Counted from the first letter of the stretch, positions 45,329 to 54,425 are shown. The stretch is DNA of 64,000 bases from Thalassospira lucentensis MCCC 1A00383 = DSM 14000 (GCF_000421265.1 NZ_ATWN01000001.1:496001-560000), one strand, 5' to 3'. Notes: a model not told the origin generated them from the sequence alone. Numbers and translations are program-made.

Positions 45329-47170
45329 TCACTGTTCAAGTTCTGAAATCATCATATTTGCCTGACGCAGGCGGCTTGCCAGAATGCGATTAAGGTTAAG
45401 CAACAGGCGCGTGACAATGTCCTGATGGTCCTGTCGCAGGGCTGCGAAATCGGTACCATCAAGTGACAGGCACAAAGCATCGGTTGTGGCGACGATAGTG
45501 GCCGATCTTGGCGCTCCATCAAGCAGTGCGACCTCGCCAAACAGCGTGCCTTCCGTGATGGTGTTGATGCGTTTTTGACGACCCGTTCCCGGCACGTTGA
45601 TCACAACATCCATACGCCCGAAAATCAGGAAATAGGCGCGATTACAGGTGTCGTTCTGCTGAAAAACAAGGTCACCTTTTTTGAAACGCTGACGTTGGGC
45701 TTTGTAACCAAGTGTTGTGATTTGATCACGCGTCATGCCGTTTAACAGCAAACTTTTGGCAAAAACCCTGTGAATGCCGCGATCAGGTTTGTCGCAGAAC
45801 CGGCGCAACAAAAGTTCTTCGCAATGAGCAAGGGCAGCATCGGTTTCGGCAAAGAAGTTTTCCTTGCTGACCGCTTTGATAACCCCGTTCGCATCAAGAT
45901 TTAACCAGATCCAGCGTGGCTTTAATCTGTGATCGCGTTGATCGGGGGGCGAGTTCGGATTTGGTTCGGAGCGTTGTTTGTTCGGGGACAATCTGCGTTC
46001 CGGCTGAATGGAGCTCAGGAACAGGTGTTTGCCACCGTCGAGACATTGTTGATGAATGGCACGAAGAGCCTCGGACCCGGAGCTGTCGATTGACGTGACA
46101 TGGCGAAAATCAAGGATGAGATAATCAATCCCGGTTTCAAGATGACGGCTGACGGTGCTGCGCAAACGGGAACATGATCCGAAAAACAGTGCGCCCTGAA
46201 GTTCAAGAACGGCAATGCGATGACCTTCTTTTTCAAGGCATTCAACGATGGCGACTTTACGCTGTCGATGCGCATGAACACGAGATCCAAGATAGCTGCG
46301 CCGGACCGGGTTTTTACTCATGCCCAGAACAAATAAAATCACCGTATCAAATGACGACAGCAACCCGATGGTCAGTGCACTTGTGATCACGATGTCGATG
46401 TTTGGGTTCAGCTCATTCCAAACAGGTGTCGTCTTGATCAGGATGGGCATGCGCCAGATTTCGGAAAACTCTGTGGTGCCGATCAGGGGGGCGTTGGCAA
46501 GTGGGAAGATCGAGACACCAATGTAATAAATGGCCGTACCGCCGACCAACCCGACAATGGCAGCTGGCACAAACCGAATGGTGCGCGCAGCAATGAACTG
46601 GAACGAAATTGTTGTAAGGCTGACGGCAATTGCAAAGAAAAGAATGCTGTTTTCGTCAGGTTCGAAAATGGCCGTGATGTCGGGTGTCAGACTGCCAAGT
46701 GCGGTCGGGAGGGTGTTGATCAACACCAGAAGGGCGGAGGCATTTACAAAGCCCGATAAAACGGGGGCCGGAATATAAGACGCCACATTTCCCAGACGAA
46801 GCAGACCTGCGACAAACTGAAATATACCTGCGGCCAAAACGGCGACAAAGGCAATAACGATGGCATCACCGGCTGAGCTGCCACGTGTAATGGCGATCTG
46901 GATTGCCGATGCCAGAACAAGTGCGGTAACAGCACGCGGACCTGATACCAGAAACGGGTTAACGCCAAACATCCCGCTAATAATGCCAAACAGAATGGCA
47001 CTTCCGATGCTTGCACTAATGCCAAAGGATGCCCACTGAGGTCCGAGCGGATAAAACGCGATTAAGCCATAGGCAACCGCCTGCGGCAGTGTCGCCAGCA
47101 TCCCGACGCACGCCGCCCCGATATCAAAGCGTGCTGTTTCTAATCGGGTTTGACGTATGCCTTTGATCAT
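45329..47170 (-). CDS. SulP-like protein with truncated membrane domain, STAS and cNMP-binding domains
   Basis: This protein of about 613 residues has three parts. The N-terminal part is a SulP anion transporter core with the family motif FLVSGPRAVTALVLAS. The middle is a STAS domain (VLELQGALFFGSC ... LILDFRHVTSIDSSG). The end is a cyclic-nucleotide-binding domain (FKKGDLVFQQNDTCNRAYFLIFGRMDV ... LFGEVALLDGAPRSATIVA). At about base 46342 the helix ending LLSSFDT runs directly into VILFVLGMSKNPVRR, a segment that normally sits after the last helix. Around 150 residues of the membrane domain seem missing in frame, so transport is doubtful. Start ATG 47170 has a GAGG; GTG 47200 and ATG 47182 are alternatives. 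Confidence 0.8.
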   Translation of the reverse strand: MIKGIRQTRLETARFDIGAACVGMLATLPQAVAYGLIAFYPLGPQWASFGISASIGSAILFGIISGMFGVNPFLVSGPRAVTALVLASAIQIAITRGSSAGDAIVIAFVAVLAAGIFQFVAGLLRLGNVASYIPAPVLSGFVNASALLVLINTLPTALGSLTPDITAIFEPDENSILFFAIAVSLTTISFQFIAARTIRFVPAAIVGLVGGTAIYYIGVSIFPLANAPLIGTTEFSEIWRMPILIKTTPVWNELNPNIDIVITSALTIGLLSSFDTVILFVLGMSKNPVRRSYLGSRVHAHRQRKVAIVECLEKEGHRIAVLELQGALFFGSCSRLRSTVSRHLETGIDYLILDFRHVTSIDSSGSEALRAIHQQCLDGGKHLFLSSIQPERRLSPNKQRSEPNPNSPPDQRDHRLKPRWIWLNLDANGVIKAVSKENFFAETDAALAHCEELLLRRFCDKPDRGIHRVFAKSLLLNGMTRDQITTLGYKAQRQRFKKGDLVFQQNDTCNRAYFLIFGRMDVVINVPGTGRQKRINTITEGTLFGEVALLDGAPRSATIVATTDALCLSLDGTDFAALRQDHQDIVTRLLLNLNRILASRLRQANMMISELEQ

Positions 47171-47469
47171 TAAGTGCCTCATCGGAGGGTAGTCCACCAC
47201 GATCTGGTGCCCTATGTCTGCATGAAAACGCGATGCGATACAGGTTGCCAGTCGTCCGTATTTTGGACTCGTGAAGAACGTGGCAGTTATTAACCACCAT
47301 CCCCTAATTGTTTGATTTGATTGTTTATTGGATAGGCACGTATCAGTGTAAAATTAGATGTGACATTTTTGGAAAATTAAGTCCATCCACGGTTTGGTCA
47401 ATATTTTAAAACGACAAAGGCGACGCAGCATGATCTGCGTCGCCTTTGTCGTTGGCTTGCCTGTTTGAG
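47171..47469. other. Intergenic region with a long hairpin
   Basis: This is 299 bases. It contains the terminator at 47411-47452 and an AT-rich stretch. No ORF with a ribosome site was seen. Confidence 0.45.
47411..47452 (-). terminator. Long perfect hairpin, terminator of the PLP lyase gene
   Basis: An 18-base arm beginning ACGACAAAGGCGACGCAG pairs perfectly with its complement around a six-base loop. On the minus strand it is followed by TTTTAAAAT. It lies just downstream of the 47470 stop. Confidence 0.75.
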
Positions 47470-48654
47470 CTAGGCCGTCTTTAACCGTTCAAGCCCGGCC
47501 TCAAGATCGGCAATCAGATCATCGGGGTCTTCAAGGCCAACATGAAGGCGGATCAGCTGTCCGTCGTCTTCCCATTTGGTAGCGGTGCGGATTTTGGTTG
47601 GGTCGGATGGCAGGATCAGGCTTTCAAACCCGCCCCAGCTAAAGCCCATGCCAAACAAGTCCATATTGTCGACCATATTGGCCAGTTGCTTTTTCTCGAC
47701 CGGCTGCATGACGAATGAAAACAGGCCACACGCACCACTGAAATCACGTTTCCAGATTTCATGGCCCGGATGATCGGGCAGGGCCGGGTGCAGGACCGTT
47801 TTTACTTCAGGTCGGGTTTGCAGCCAGTTGGCAACCTTAAGGCCGCTTGTGTGGTGTTGCTTCATCCGAACGGCAAGGGTGCGTAGGCCGCGCTGTGCGA
47901 GGTAACAATCATCTGGTCCAATCGCGTCGCCGGAAATCAGGACCTGCTTTTTAATGGTCAGCAAATCTTCCTCGGTCGCGGTGGTAATCGTACCCATCAT
48001 CACATCGGAATGACCGACGATGTATTTGGTGCCAGCCTGAACCGAAACATCGACGCCCAAGTCGAACGGACGGCACAGGATCGGTGACGCCCAGGTGTTA
48101 TCAAGCATGACTTTGACGCCACGATCATGGGCCGCGGCGGCAATCGCGGGGATGTCCTGCATTTCAAAGGTCAGCGACCCCGGGCTTTCGCACCAGACAA
48201 GAACCGTATTGTCACGGATAAGTCCGGCAATATCGCCGCCAATGGTTGGATCGTAATACTCGGTTTCAACACCAAAGCGTTTCAGGAAGGTGTTGCACAG
48301 ATTGCGCGTCGGGAAATAGGTGCTGTCGGTGATCAGGATGTGATCGCCCGGTTTGACGAATGCCAAAATCGCATTGGTGATTGCCGAAACCCCCGATGAC
48401 ACACACAGCGTGCCATAACCGCCTTCAAGTTCGGCAACGGCTTCTTCGAGCAAAAATCGCGTTGGCGTGCCGTGGCGGCCGTAGGTGACTTTGCCCGGAG
48501 CCGATGCACCGGCCTTTTCAAGCTCGGCAAGGCTGTCAAACAGGATGGTTGAGGCATGTAGTACGGGCGGGTTGACCACGCCGTGATATTGGCTGGACCG
48601 GCGACCGGCGTGAACCAGCTTGGTTTCAGTTTTCTGGGGGCGATGACGTGACAT
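47470..48654 (-). CDS. metC: Cystathionine beta-lyase type PLP enzyme
   Basis: This 394-residue member of the Cys/Met metabolism PLP family has its lysine at residue 210 in VQAGTKYIVGHSD. The PLP phosphate region is LCVSSGVSAITNAIL near 83 and VMLDNTWASPIL near 182. The FGMGFSWGGFESL motif near 340 is typical of cystathionine beta-lyase (MetC), which gives homocysteine for methionine synthesis. The start at 48654 has a GGAG Shine-Dalgarno. It is transcribed divergently from the dehydratase gene. Confidence 0.9.
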   Translation of the reverse strand: MSRHRPQKTETKLVHAGRRSSQYHGVVNPPVLHASTILFDSLAELEKAGASAPGKVTYGRHGTPTRFLLEEAVAELEGGYGTLCVSSGVSAITNAILAFVKPGDHILITDSTYFPTRNLCNTFLKRFGVETEYYDPTIGGDIAGLIRDNTVLVWCESPGSLTFEMQDIPAIAAAAHDRGVKVMLDNTWASPILCRPFDLGVDVSVQAGTKYIVGHSDVMMGTITTATEEDLLTIKKQVLISGDAIGPDDCYLAQRGLRTLAVRMKQHHTSGLKVANWLQTRPEVKTVLHPALPDHPGHEIWKRDFSGACGLFSFVMQPVEKKQLANMVDNMDLFGMGFSWGGFESLILPSDPTKIRTATKWEDDGQLIRLHVGLEDPDDLIADLEAGLERLKTA

Positions 48655-48861
48655 CGGTGGTGCTTCTCCTTGGGCATGGGCCTTATTGTTTATGGATAAG
48701 ACAAAGCATCTCAAACGCGACCGTTCAAGGCTTTTTCACCGCTTTGTCGCGCATCACCATTGTGAAATCAGCCAACTGGGTTATTTCTTATGCGCGGACC
48801 AACCGGTCCTTCGTGCATTTTACCATCCCGTCAGACGAAACCATTCCCGTCAGGAGGCCCC

Positions 48862-49818
48862 GTGATCGATCTTCAGGATTTCCGTGCCGCGCGTCGCGCC
48901 ATTTCCAGTCATATGCGCTTGACCCCGGTATTTAAGGCAGACAATTTTGCGTCTAAATCGGTGTTTGATAAACCCGACTGCCAGCCTGAAATATTTCTGA
49001 AGCTTGAAAACATGCAGGTCACTGGATCGTTCAAGGCGCGCGGGGCGATGAATGCGGCATTGGCCCTTGATGAAGACAAGCGCGCCAACGGGTTGTGCAC
49101 GGCATCGGGTGGCAATCATGGCATGGGTGTGATCTATGCGGCGCGAACTTTGGGTGTTCCGGTGAAAATCTTTCTGCCGACCAATACGCCCAAGCCAAAA
49201 GTCGAAAAGCTGCGCGCACAGGGCGTCGAGGTCGCGCTGACTGGGGCGGTTTGGGATGATGCCAACCGGGCGGCAATGGATCATGCACGCCAAAGCAACA
49301 TGGCCTATATCCACCCCTTTGCGGATCCCAAGGTGATTGCCGGGCAGGGCACTATCGCGCTTGAGATGCTTGAACAGCAACCTGATCTTGATACGCTTGT
49401 TGTTGCGGTTGGCGGTGGCGGGCTGATATCTGGTGTGGCAACAGCAGCACGACTGTTGCGCCCGGCCATTCGGATCATCGGGGTGGAGCCGACCGGGGCG
49501 GCAACGCTTTTTGAAAGCTTAAAGGTCGGCGAGGTCGTGACCCTGCCGACGGTCAATACCGCCGCAACCAGTTTAGCACCGCGTCAATCATCGGCATTAA
49601 ACGTCGATTTGATCGGCAAGAATGTAGACCGTATTGCGCTTGTCTCGGATGAGGAGATGCAACAGGCGGCAAGCTGGCTTTGGCGCGAGTTTGGCATTGC
49701 GGTTGAGCTTTCTGCGGCGGCCGGGATGGCCGCGATTATGAAAGACCGCTTGGGGGTGAATGATCCGGGCCGGATTGGTGTGATTATTTGCGGGACCGGG
49801 AATGACGGGATGAAATAG
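48862..49818 (+). CDS. Threonine/serine dehydratase-like PLP enzyme
   Basis: This 318-residue fold-type II PLP enzyme has its lysine at residue 58 in NMQVTGSFKARGAMNA. The glycine-rich phosphate loop VGGGGLISGVATA lies near 183 and a C-terminal ICGTGNDGM closes the site. It lacks the regulatory ACT-like domain of biosynthetic IlvA, so it is a short catabolic-type or hydroxyaspartate/serine dehydratase-like form. GTG at 48862 has a near-perfect AGGAGG five bases upstream and is preferred over earlier starts. Confidence 0.9.
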   Translation: MIDLQDFRAARRAISSHMRLTPVFKADNFASKSVFDKPDCQPEIFLKLENMQVTGSFKARGAMNAALALDEDKRANGLCTASGGNHGMGVIYAARTLGVPVKIFLPTNTPKPKVEKLRAQGVEVALTGAVWDDANRAAMDHARQSNMAYIHPFADPKVIAGQGTIALEMLEQQPDLDTLVVAVGGGGLISGVATAARLLRPAIRIIGVEPTGAATLFESLKVGEVVTLPTVNTAATSLAPRQSSALNVDLIGKNVDRIALVSDEEMQQAASWLWREFGIAVELSAAAGMAAIMKDRLGVNDPGRIGVIICGTGNDGMK

Positions 49819-49935
49819 TCCGGTTTGGGTGCGCGGGCGGTCGACAAGAATGTGCGGGCGGACAAGGGGCTGTGCCACCCGTTTTGTTATGATTTTTAAA
49901 GGGTTACCGCTGCACACCTAAATCATCAGACAAAT

Positions 49936-49972
49936 AAAAAGGGATGGAACCGTTGGGCTCCATCCCTTTTTA
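49936..49972 (-). terminator. Terminator after rpmF
   Basis: AAAAAGGGATGGA pairs with TCCATCCCTTTTT around a loop; both strands have T runs. It lies 85 bases after the rpmF stop on the minus strand and also faces the dehydratase gene, so it may act in both directions. Confidence 0.82.
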
Positions 49973-49979
49973 AACCAGA

Positions 49980-50002
49980 CGCCATCCGAAAAACGGATGG
50001 CG
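49980..50002 (-). other. Short perfect hairpin near the rpmF 3' end
   Basis: CGCCATCCG pairs with CGGATGGCG around AAAAA. It lies between rpmF and its terminator. It lacks a T run and may protect the mRNA end. Confidence 0.4.
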
Positions 50003-50056
50003 CGGAATTTTGTAGCGTCGCAAACCGCCAAAGAGCAAAAGCCCTTTGGAGCGGAA

Positions 50057-50236
50057 TTACATCTTAGGCTCGACCACTTGACGACCACGGTACATACCGG
50101 TGTTCGGATCAATGTGGTGCGGGCGATGCAGTTCGCCGGTTTCTTTGTCTTCGCGGTACGAGCCCTTGGCGAGCTTGTCATGCGAGCGACGCATGCCCTG
50201 ACGGGACTTGGTCACTTTTTTCTTTGGCACTGCCAT
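50057..50236 (-). CDS. rpmF: 50S ribosomal protein L32
   Basis: This is the 59-residue ribosomal protein. It starts [20 protein letters not shown], the L32 signature, and ends in [10 protein letters not shown]. In alphaproteobacteria L32 has no zinc-binding cysteines in this form, and none are seen here. In other bacteria it often precedes plsX, but here it is monocistronic with its own terminator. Confidence 0.95.
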   Translation of the reverse strand: MAVPKKKVTKSRQGMRRSHDKLAKGSYREDKETGELHRPHHIDPNTGMYRGRQVVEPKM

Positions 50237-50277
50237 GGGTCATCATCCTCTGGCTTGGGTAAACTCAGGCGCGCTTG

Positions 50278-50964
50278 TTACCGTGCGCGCTCGGGAAAGT
50301 CAACGATCAAAATGTCAGAATTTGCATTATCTGCATTTTCTGTGGCACTTCCGCTGTCGGGCGCTTCGCCGTCCTGATTGCCAGCATGATCAACATGGTG
50401 ATCAATTGGCGGGATCAGCCCGACATCGCGAGGATCGTCAACAATATCTGTTCGCTGGTCGTATACAACAAAGCCAGCCTTTTGGTAAGCCCCCAATGCG
50501 CTTGGATGATCCAAAGTGCAGGTATTTACCGTAAGGCGGCGCGGCTTAAGGCCCCAGGCGGTGTCAATTGCCCAGTTCAAAAGGTATTTGCCATAGCCCT
50601 TGCCGATGAAATCGGGGATCAAGCCCATGTAATGCAGGTCGATCACGCCGTTTTCTTCAAGGTCGCCCAGATCAAGTTCGGCAAAGCCCGCCGGAACACC
50701 GGCAACATACAAAACATACACATGTGTTTCAGGCAGGGCCAGAATCGGGCCGAGTTCGTCGTCGCTCATCAAACGGCGCTGCCACCACAACCACGGTTCG
50801 CCAACCGTATCATATAAGTAGCGGTAAAAAGACAGTGTCAGGTTTTCGGCCCGCACAATGGCGACCTTTCCCGGTGGGATGGTGGCGGGTGCCCGTTCGG
50901 GCGGTGCGGGCATTTCAAGGAAGCTGACAACAACGTCAAGCTTGCGCGGATTGGATGGGCTCAT
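50278..50964 (-). CDS. GNAT-family N-acetyltransferase
   Basis: This 228-residue acetyltransferase has motif A around LHYMGLIPDFIGKGYGKYLLNWAI (GKGYGK is the acetyl-CoA loop) near residue 115. NTCTLDHPSALGAYQKAGFVVY follows. A long acidic, disordered-looking C-terminus (about 195-228) is unusual. The ATG at 50964 overlaps the stop of the upstream acetyltransferase by four bases, so two GNAT genes form a coupled pair. The substrate is unknown. Confidence 0.87.
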   Translation of the reverse strand: MSPSNPRKLDVVVSFLEMPAPPERAPATIPPGKVAIVRAENLTLSFYRYLYDTVGEPWLWWQRRLMSDDELGPILALPETHVYVLYVAGVPAGFAELDLGDLEENGVIDLHYMGLIPDFIGKGYGKYLLNWAIDTAWGLKPRRLTVNTCTLDHPSALGAYQKAGFVVYDQRTDIVDDPRDVGLIPPIDHHVDHAGNQDGEAPDSGSATENADNANSDILIVDFPERAR

Positions 50965-51503
50965 GGGGATAACCTCTTGCACATGAGGGTTGTTCGAAAA
51001 ACGTCATGCGCCTTTGTCTGTGGGGCATCAGTAATCGGTTCATAGCCCAGTTTGGCATAAAAGTCAGCAATCTCAGGCGTTTCAATTGTGGCCCGAACTT
51101 CAGCAAGATTGGACACACGCAGGATGTCTTCGGCCAGCTCCACCAGTTGACGACCAAGGCCAAGGCTTTGGACGAATTCGGCAATCGCCAGATAATGAAT
51201 CCAGCCAAATATCTCATCATGGCCGGTCATCATGGTGGCGATGATTTGGCGGTCTGATGGCAGGCGGGCAACGATCAGGCTGCCGTGATTGGCATTGACG
51301 CAATTTTCGATGTCTTTGCGGGCATCTCGGATTGCCGGGATCAGGCCGGTGGCGATCCAAAGGTGCGTTATGGCCGCAACATCGTCATCCGACGGGGTTT
51401 TAAGTTGTTCAAGCAAAATGCCCGTCCCGTCATCTGCGCCCGCCGAGGTGGCCGCATTTGCGGCTGGGATCGGTTTCGGGCGATAAGACGTCGGGTCGGG
51501 CAT
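50961..51503 (-). CDS. GNAT-like N-acetyltransferase
   Basis: This 180-residue protein has a GNAT pattern: IHYLAIAEFVQSLGLGRQLVELAEDIL (loop LGLGRQ) near residues 100-127 and IADFYAKLGYEP near 145. A loosely ordered N-terminal 30 residues precede it. It is coupled to the next acetyltransferase gene by ATGA overlap. The pair may act on the same or successive substrates. Confidence 0.82.
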   Translation of the reverse strand: MPDPTSYRPKPIPAANAATSAGADDGTGILLEQLKTPSDDDVAAITHLWIATGLIPAIRDARKDIENCVNANHGSLIVARLPSDRQIIATMMTGHDEIFGWIHYLAIAEFVQSLGLGRQLVELAEDILRVSNLAEVRATIETPEIADFYAKLGYEPITDAPQTKAHDVFRTTLMCKRLSP

Positions 51504-51631
51504 TTTTATTCCAGTCGGTATCTATATCTTTAGAACGATCAATCATGCAGGGCCGATGATTGCGGGACAGTCTAACAGATTGGCATATGCATGCGAAACG
51601 GCCCGCAATTCATGTTGTTGCTTTATGGAGC

Positions 51632-52495
51632 CTAGCCTTGTGACGGGCCGGTTGTGACCGGGCTGTCTTCGGTGGTGGCCCATTGTGCCCATGATCCGTC
51701 AAAGACGGCGACTTGCTTGTGACCGGCGATGTAAGCACCCATTGCAAGCACGCAGGCAGTGACGCCTGATCCGCAAGTTGCGACGACAGGGCGATCAAGA
51801 ACGATACCGGCATCTTTAAATGCAGCACTGATTTCGTCTGCATCCTTAAAGGTGCCGTCTGTGTTCAGTAGCTGATCAAAGGGCAGGTTAAACGCGCCGG
51901 GCATATGACCTGATTTCCCCCAAGGATCGTCGACCTCACCCCGGAAGCGTTCGCCCGCACGAGCATCGACAATCTGTTCGCGCTTGCTGGTGACGTTTGA
52001 AAGCACCTGATCATATTCGCGCAGCAAGAAACTGTTGGCGCGCGCGGTAAAGTGACGTTCGCGCGGCGGGGTGATCGCATCGGTCACCGGATGACCTTCG
52101 GCAAGCCATTTGGGCAGGCCGCCATCCAGAACGACAACGTCCTGATGGCCAAAGTGGCGTAGCATCCACCACGTCCGACATGCGGCCATGGCGGCACCGG
52201 TCTGAGCATACACCACAATGCGTACCCCATCGCCAAGGCCAAGTTTGCGGACCTTGGCGGAAAACTTGATGGCGTCTGGCATCATATGGGGTAGGGGTGC
52301 GCTGTCGTCAGCGGCGATGTCGTCAATATCAAAGAAAACCGCACCGGGAATGTGCTGCGCATTATAAAGGTCGCGCGCATTTTTGTTCTGGGCGGGCATG
52401 TAATAGCTGGCGTCAACGACGCGCACGTCCGGCGCGTCGATGTGATCCGCAAGCCACTGGGTGGAAACCAGGGCATCGGAAAGTGGATTGTTCAT
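51632..52495 (-). CDS. sseA: 3-Mercaptopyruvate sulfurtransferase
   Basis: This 287-residue tandem rhodanese has an inactive N-terminal rhodanese domain and a C-terminal one with active Cys241 in TCGSGVTACVL. The CGSGVT loop is the mercaptopyruvate type and not the CRxGxR thiosulfate type. It moves sulfur from mercaptopyruvate to acceptors in cysteine catabolism. Start ATG 52495 has a GGAGC Shine-Dalgarno; TTG 52501 is an alternative. Confidence 0.93.
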   Translation of the reverse strand: MNNPLSDALVSTQWLADHIDAPDVRVVDASYYMPAQNKNARDLYNAQHIPGAVFFDIDDIAADDSAPLPHMMPDAIKFSAKVRKLGLGDGVRIVVYAQTGAAMAACRTWWMLRHFGHQDVVVLDGGLPKWLAEGHPVTDAITPPRERHFTARANSFLLREYDQVLSNVTSKREQIVDARAGERFRGEVDDPWGKSGHMPGAFNLPFDQLLNTDGTFKDADEISAAFKDAGIVLDRPVVATCGSGVTACVLAMGAYIAGHKQVAVFDGSWAQWATTEDSPVTTGPSQG

Positions 52496-52636
52496 GGACA
52501 AGCTCCGATTGGCAATGGTGGGTATTGCGTGACCCCCGTTGGTCCGGGGATCAATTGTTTTTAAAGTGATCCTGTAGGTGAATTTGTAACGGGCCCATAC
52601 CGCGCTGGCAATATCCGGCCTGAAATCGGTTGTGTC

Positions 52637-53347
52637 TTATTCCTCAAAAACAAGATTAATGCGCCGGTTCTGACGGCCTTTTTTCTCGATCTTTGAAATA
52701 ATAACGCGGCCAATTTCCGACGTGTTTTTAACGTGCGTGCCGCCGCAGGGCTGAAAATCAATGCCTTCGATGGTGACGGTGCGGATCGAATGACCATCCA
52801 TCGGCGGCTGAACCGACATGGTGCGGACCAGTTCCGGGTTGGCTTTCAGTTCTGCGATGCTGATTTCACCGTCATAGACATCCGCGTTGCGCGCGATCAG
52901 CTCATTGAGCTTTGCAGTGATGTCGTCTTTATCAAGCACCGCATCAGGCAGATTGAAATCAAGCCGTGCCTTGTGGGCGGCGATGTTGCCGCCGGTCACA
53001 TCCCCCTCGATCACCGCACAGAGTAAATGCAGGGACGTGTGATAACGCATCAGACGATGTCTGTTGTCCCAGTCAAGTTCAGCTTCGACACTGTCGCCAA
53101 TGGCTGGGAGGTCATGGCCGTCGGCGATGATGTGCAAAAGGGTGCCGGTTTCGCGGTCCTTGACCGTTGTGGCGACCGGAAGGCTTGCGCCTGATGTGGT
53201 TTTAAGCGCGCCAATGTCGCCGGCCTGTCCGCCGGATGTTGCGTAAAATACGGTCTGATCAAGGGCGACGCCGCGGTCAGAAATTCCCGTTACGGTCGCG
53301 GTGCAGGTTTTGGCATAGGCATCTTCACGAAACAAAAGGCGGGTCAT
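52637..53347 (-). CDS. Alanyl-tRNA editing protein AlaX
   Basis: This 236-residue free-standing homologue of the AlaRS editing domain hydrolyses Ser-tRNA(Ala) or related mischarged tRNA. Zinc ligands are visible in HTSLH (His103, His107) and in QPCGGTHVKN near residue 200. The early GGQAGDIG loop is conserved. At this size it is the AlaX-M type. Confidence 0.94.
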   Translation of the reverse strand: MTRLLFREDAYAKTCTATVTGISDRGVALDQTVFYATSGGQAGDIGALKTTSGASLPVATTVKDRETGTLLHIIADGHDLPAIGDSVEAELDWDNRHRLMRYHTSLHLLCAVIEGDVTGGNIAAHKARLDFNLPDAVLDKDDITAKLNELIARNADVYDGEISIAELKANPELVRTMSVQPPMDGHSIRTVTIEGIDFQPCGGTHVKNTSEIGRVIISKIEKKGRQNRRINLVFEE

Positions 53348-53516
53348 TTTTCGGATATTCTCCCTTGGGTGTATTGGTGGCGATGGGCGCGTGCTGGGGC
53401 CGCGTACTCAGGTCTCGTACTGGGAAATCTTGGATGCGTTCTTTTAGTTGAATTCATCGTGCGGTGGGGTGGGGCAGGTTGTCGAGGGGAAATGTGTACG
53501 CCATCTATTTATTAGA

Positions 53517-53536
53517 TATGTATAATTATTTACATA
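53517..53536. promoter_or_regulatory. Inverted repeat in the AT-rich leader of the winged-helix gene
   Basis: TATGTA, eight bases, TACATA form a perfect inverted repeat. It lies 36 bases before the ATG at 53572 and is a possible operator, with an ATGTAT element that recurs nearby. Confidence 0.45.
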
Positions 53537-53560
53537 AAATGAAAAATGATGTTTGTAGTT

Positions 53561-53573
53561 ATACATAATGTAT
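53561..53573. promoter_or_regulatory. Perfect palindrome overlapping the first possible start codon
   Basis: ATACATAATGTAT is a perfect 13-base palindrome that runs into the ATG at 53572. This overlap suggests either repression at the start or that translation begins further downstream. Confidence 0.5.
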
Positions 53574-54336
53574 GGTATCCCGGTGGCGTAAATCAGGAGT
53601 ATCACCAACCTTGGCGGCACTTATTCACGTTAAATTGACGGGCGAAGGGGACTTCGGGCCGGTGGATCTCGAATGTGCGATCCCGCCTGCGCGCTTGCCT
53701 GTGGTGATGGCGGCCTTGTTTGGGCAGCCTGTCTCGGCATCCAATGTTCCGGGCGCGACAACTGCGGCGCGCATGGCGCCTGTTGTTCGGCCTTCGCGGT
53801 CTGCCGCGCAGACTTCGCTGCGACCATCAGATTATCCGATCCAGAACTCTGAGGCCCAACCTTCTGGGAGCCAGCCTTTTGAGGGGGGGACTGATGCCTC
53901 TTTGGATATGTCCGGGGCCGATACGCAAATGTCGCGTAACGATGACACCATTGTTGATCCAGCTTTAGCGGATAAAGTTCCCCATGCATTTGACGGTGGT
54001 TCGGTCGCGTGGGATGGGGCGATGGATCCGGGCAGTTTCCTGACCCGTTTTGTCGGATCTCTTGGGGATTTGATCGCACGTCTTCAGCCGCGTGGATATG
54101 CAGAAACCATTCTGATTGCGGCGATCTGGCTGCATTACCGTGATGGGCGCAACATGGTGACCCGCGATGACATTCGCCGGGTGCTGCGTCGACAGGATCA
54201 TCTGCGTATGCCACGAAACTTCAGCCGTGATTTCCATGCTGTGCTGTCACGTGGGTATCTTGATCCGATTGAAAACGATGATGGATTTGTCGTTTCCAGG
54301 GTTGGCTATCAGTGGTTTCGCGCGGAATGTAATTAA
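53572..54336 (+). CDS. Unknown protein with C-terminal winged-helix-like domain
   Basis: This 254-residue protein is not assigned to a family. It has a short beta-rich N-terminus (ALIHVKLTGEGDFGPVDLE), a low-complexity middle of about 90 residues rich in Ser/Pro/Ala, and an ordered C-terminal part (about 157-254) with helices and a beta-hairpin that look like a winged helix (NMVTRDDIRRVLRRQDHLRMP...FVVSRVGYQWF). The start may instead be TTG at 53611, preceded by AGGAG at a distance of 11. The upstream region is AT-rich with palindromes. The second gene follows after 89 bases. Confidence 0.6.
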   Translation: MVSRWRKSGVSPTLAALIHVKLTGEGDFGPVDLECAIPPARLPVVMAALFGQPVSASNVPGATTAARMAPVVRPSRSAAQTSLRPSDYPIQNSEAQPSGSQPFEGGTDASLDMSGADTQMSRNDDTIVDPALADKVPHAFDGGSVAWDGAMDPGSFLTRFVGSLGDLIARLQPRGYAETILIAAIWLHYRDGRNMVTRDDIRRVLRRQDHLRMPRNFSRDFHAVLSRGYLDPIENDDGFVVSRVGYQWFRAECN

Positions 54337-54368
54337 TAGTACAATTTGTCGAGAAATATGTTGACGGA

Positions 54369-54385
54369 ATGTATGGTTGATGTAT
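54369..54385 (+). promoter_or_regulatory. Direct ATGTAT repeats upstream of the second winged-helix gene
   Basis: ATGTAT occurs at 54369-54374 and again at 54380-54385, exactly 11 bases apart, about one helical turn. The same hexamer forms the palindromes upstream of the first gene. A TTGACA follows at 54391. Confidence 0.45.
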
Positions 54386-54425
54386 CGTTTTTGACAGGGA
54401 CAATAAAAGCGGGCAGGACCAAAAA

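Noticed and set aside
45329-47170. A frameshifted or nonsense-broken SulP pseudogene
   Set aside because: The frame is open throughout and the STAS and cyclic-nucleotide domains are complete, so it is reported as an in-frame deletion and not as a broken gene.
47411-47452. The 18-base perfect inverted repeat as an insertion-sequence end or mobile miniature element
   Set aside because: It occurs once, has a six-base loop, no flanking target duplication and lies directly after a gene stop, so it is better read as a terminator.
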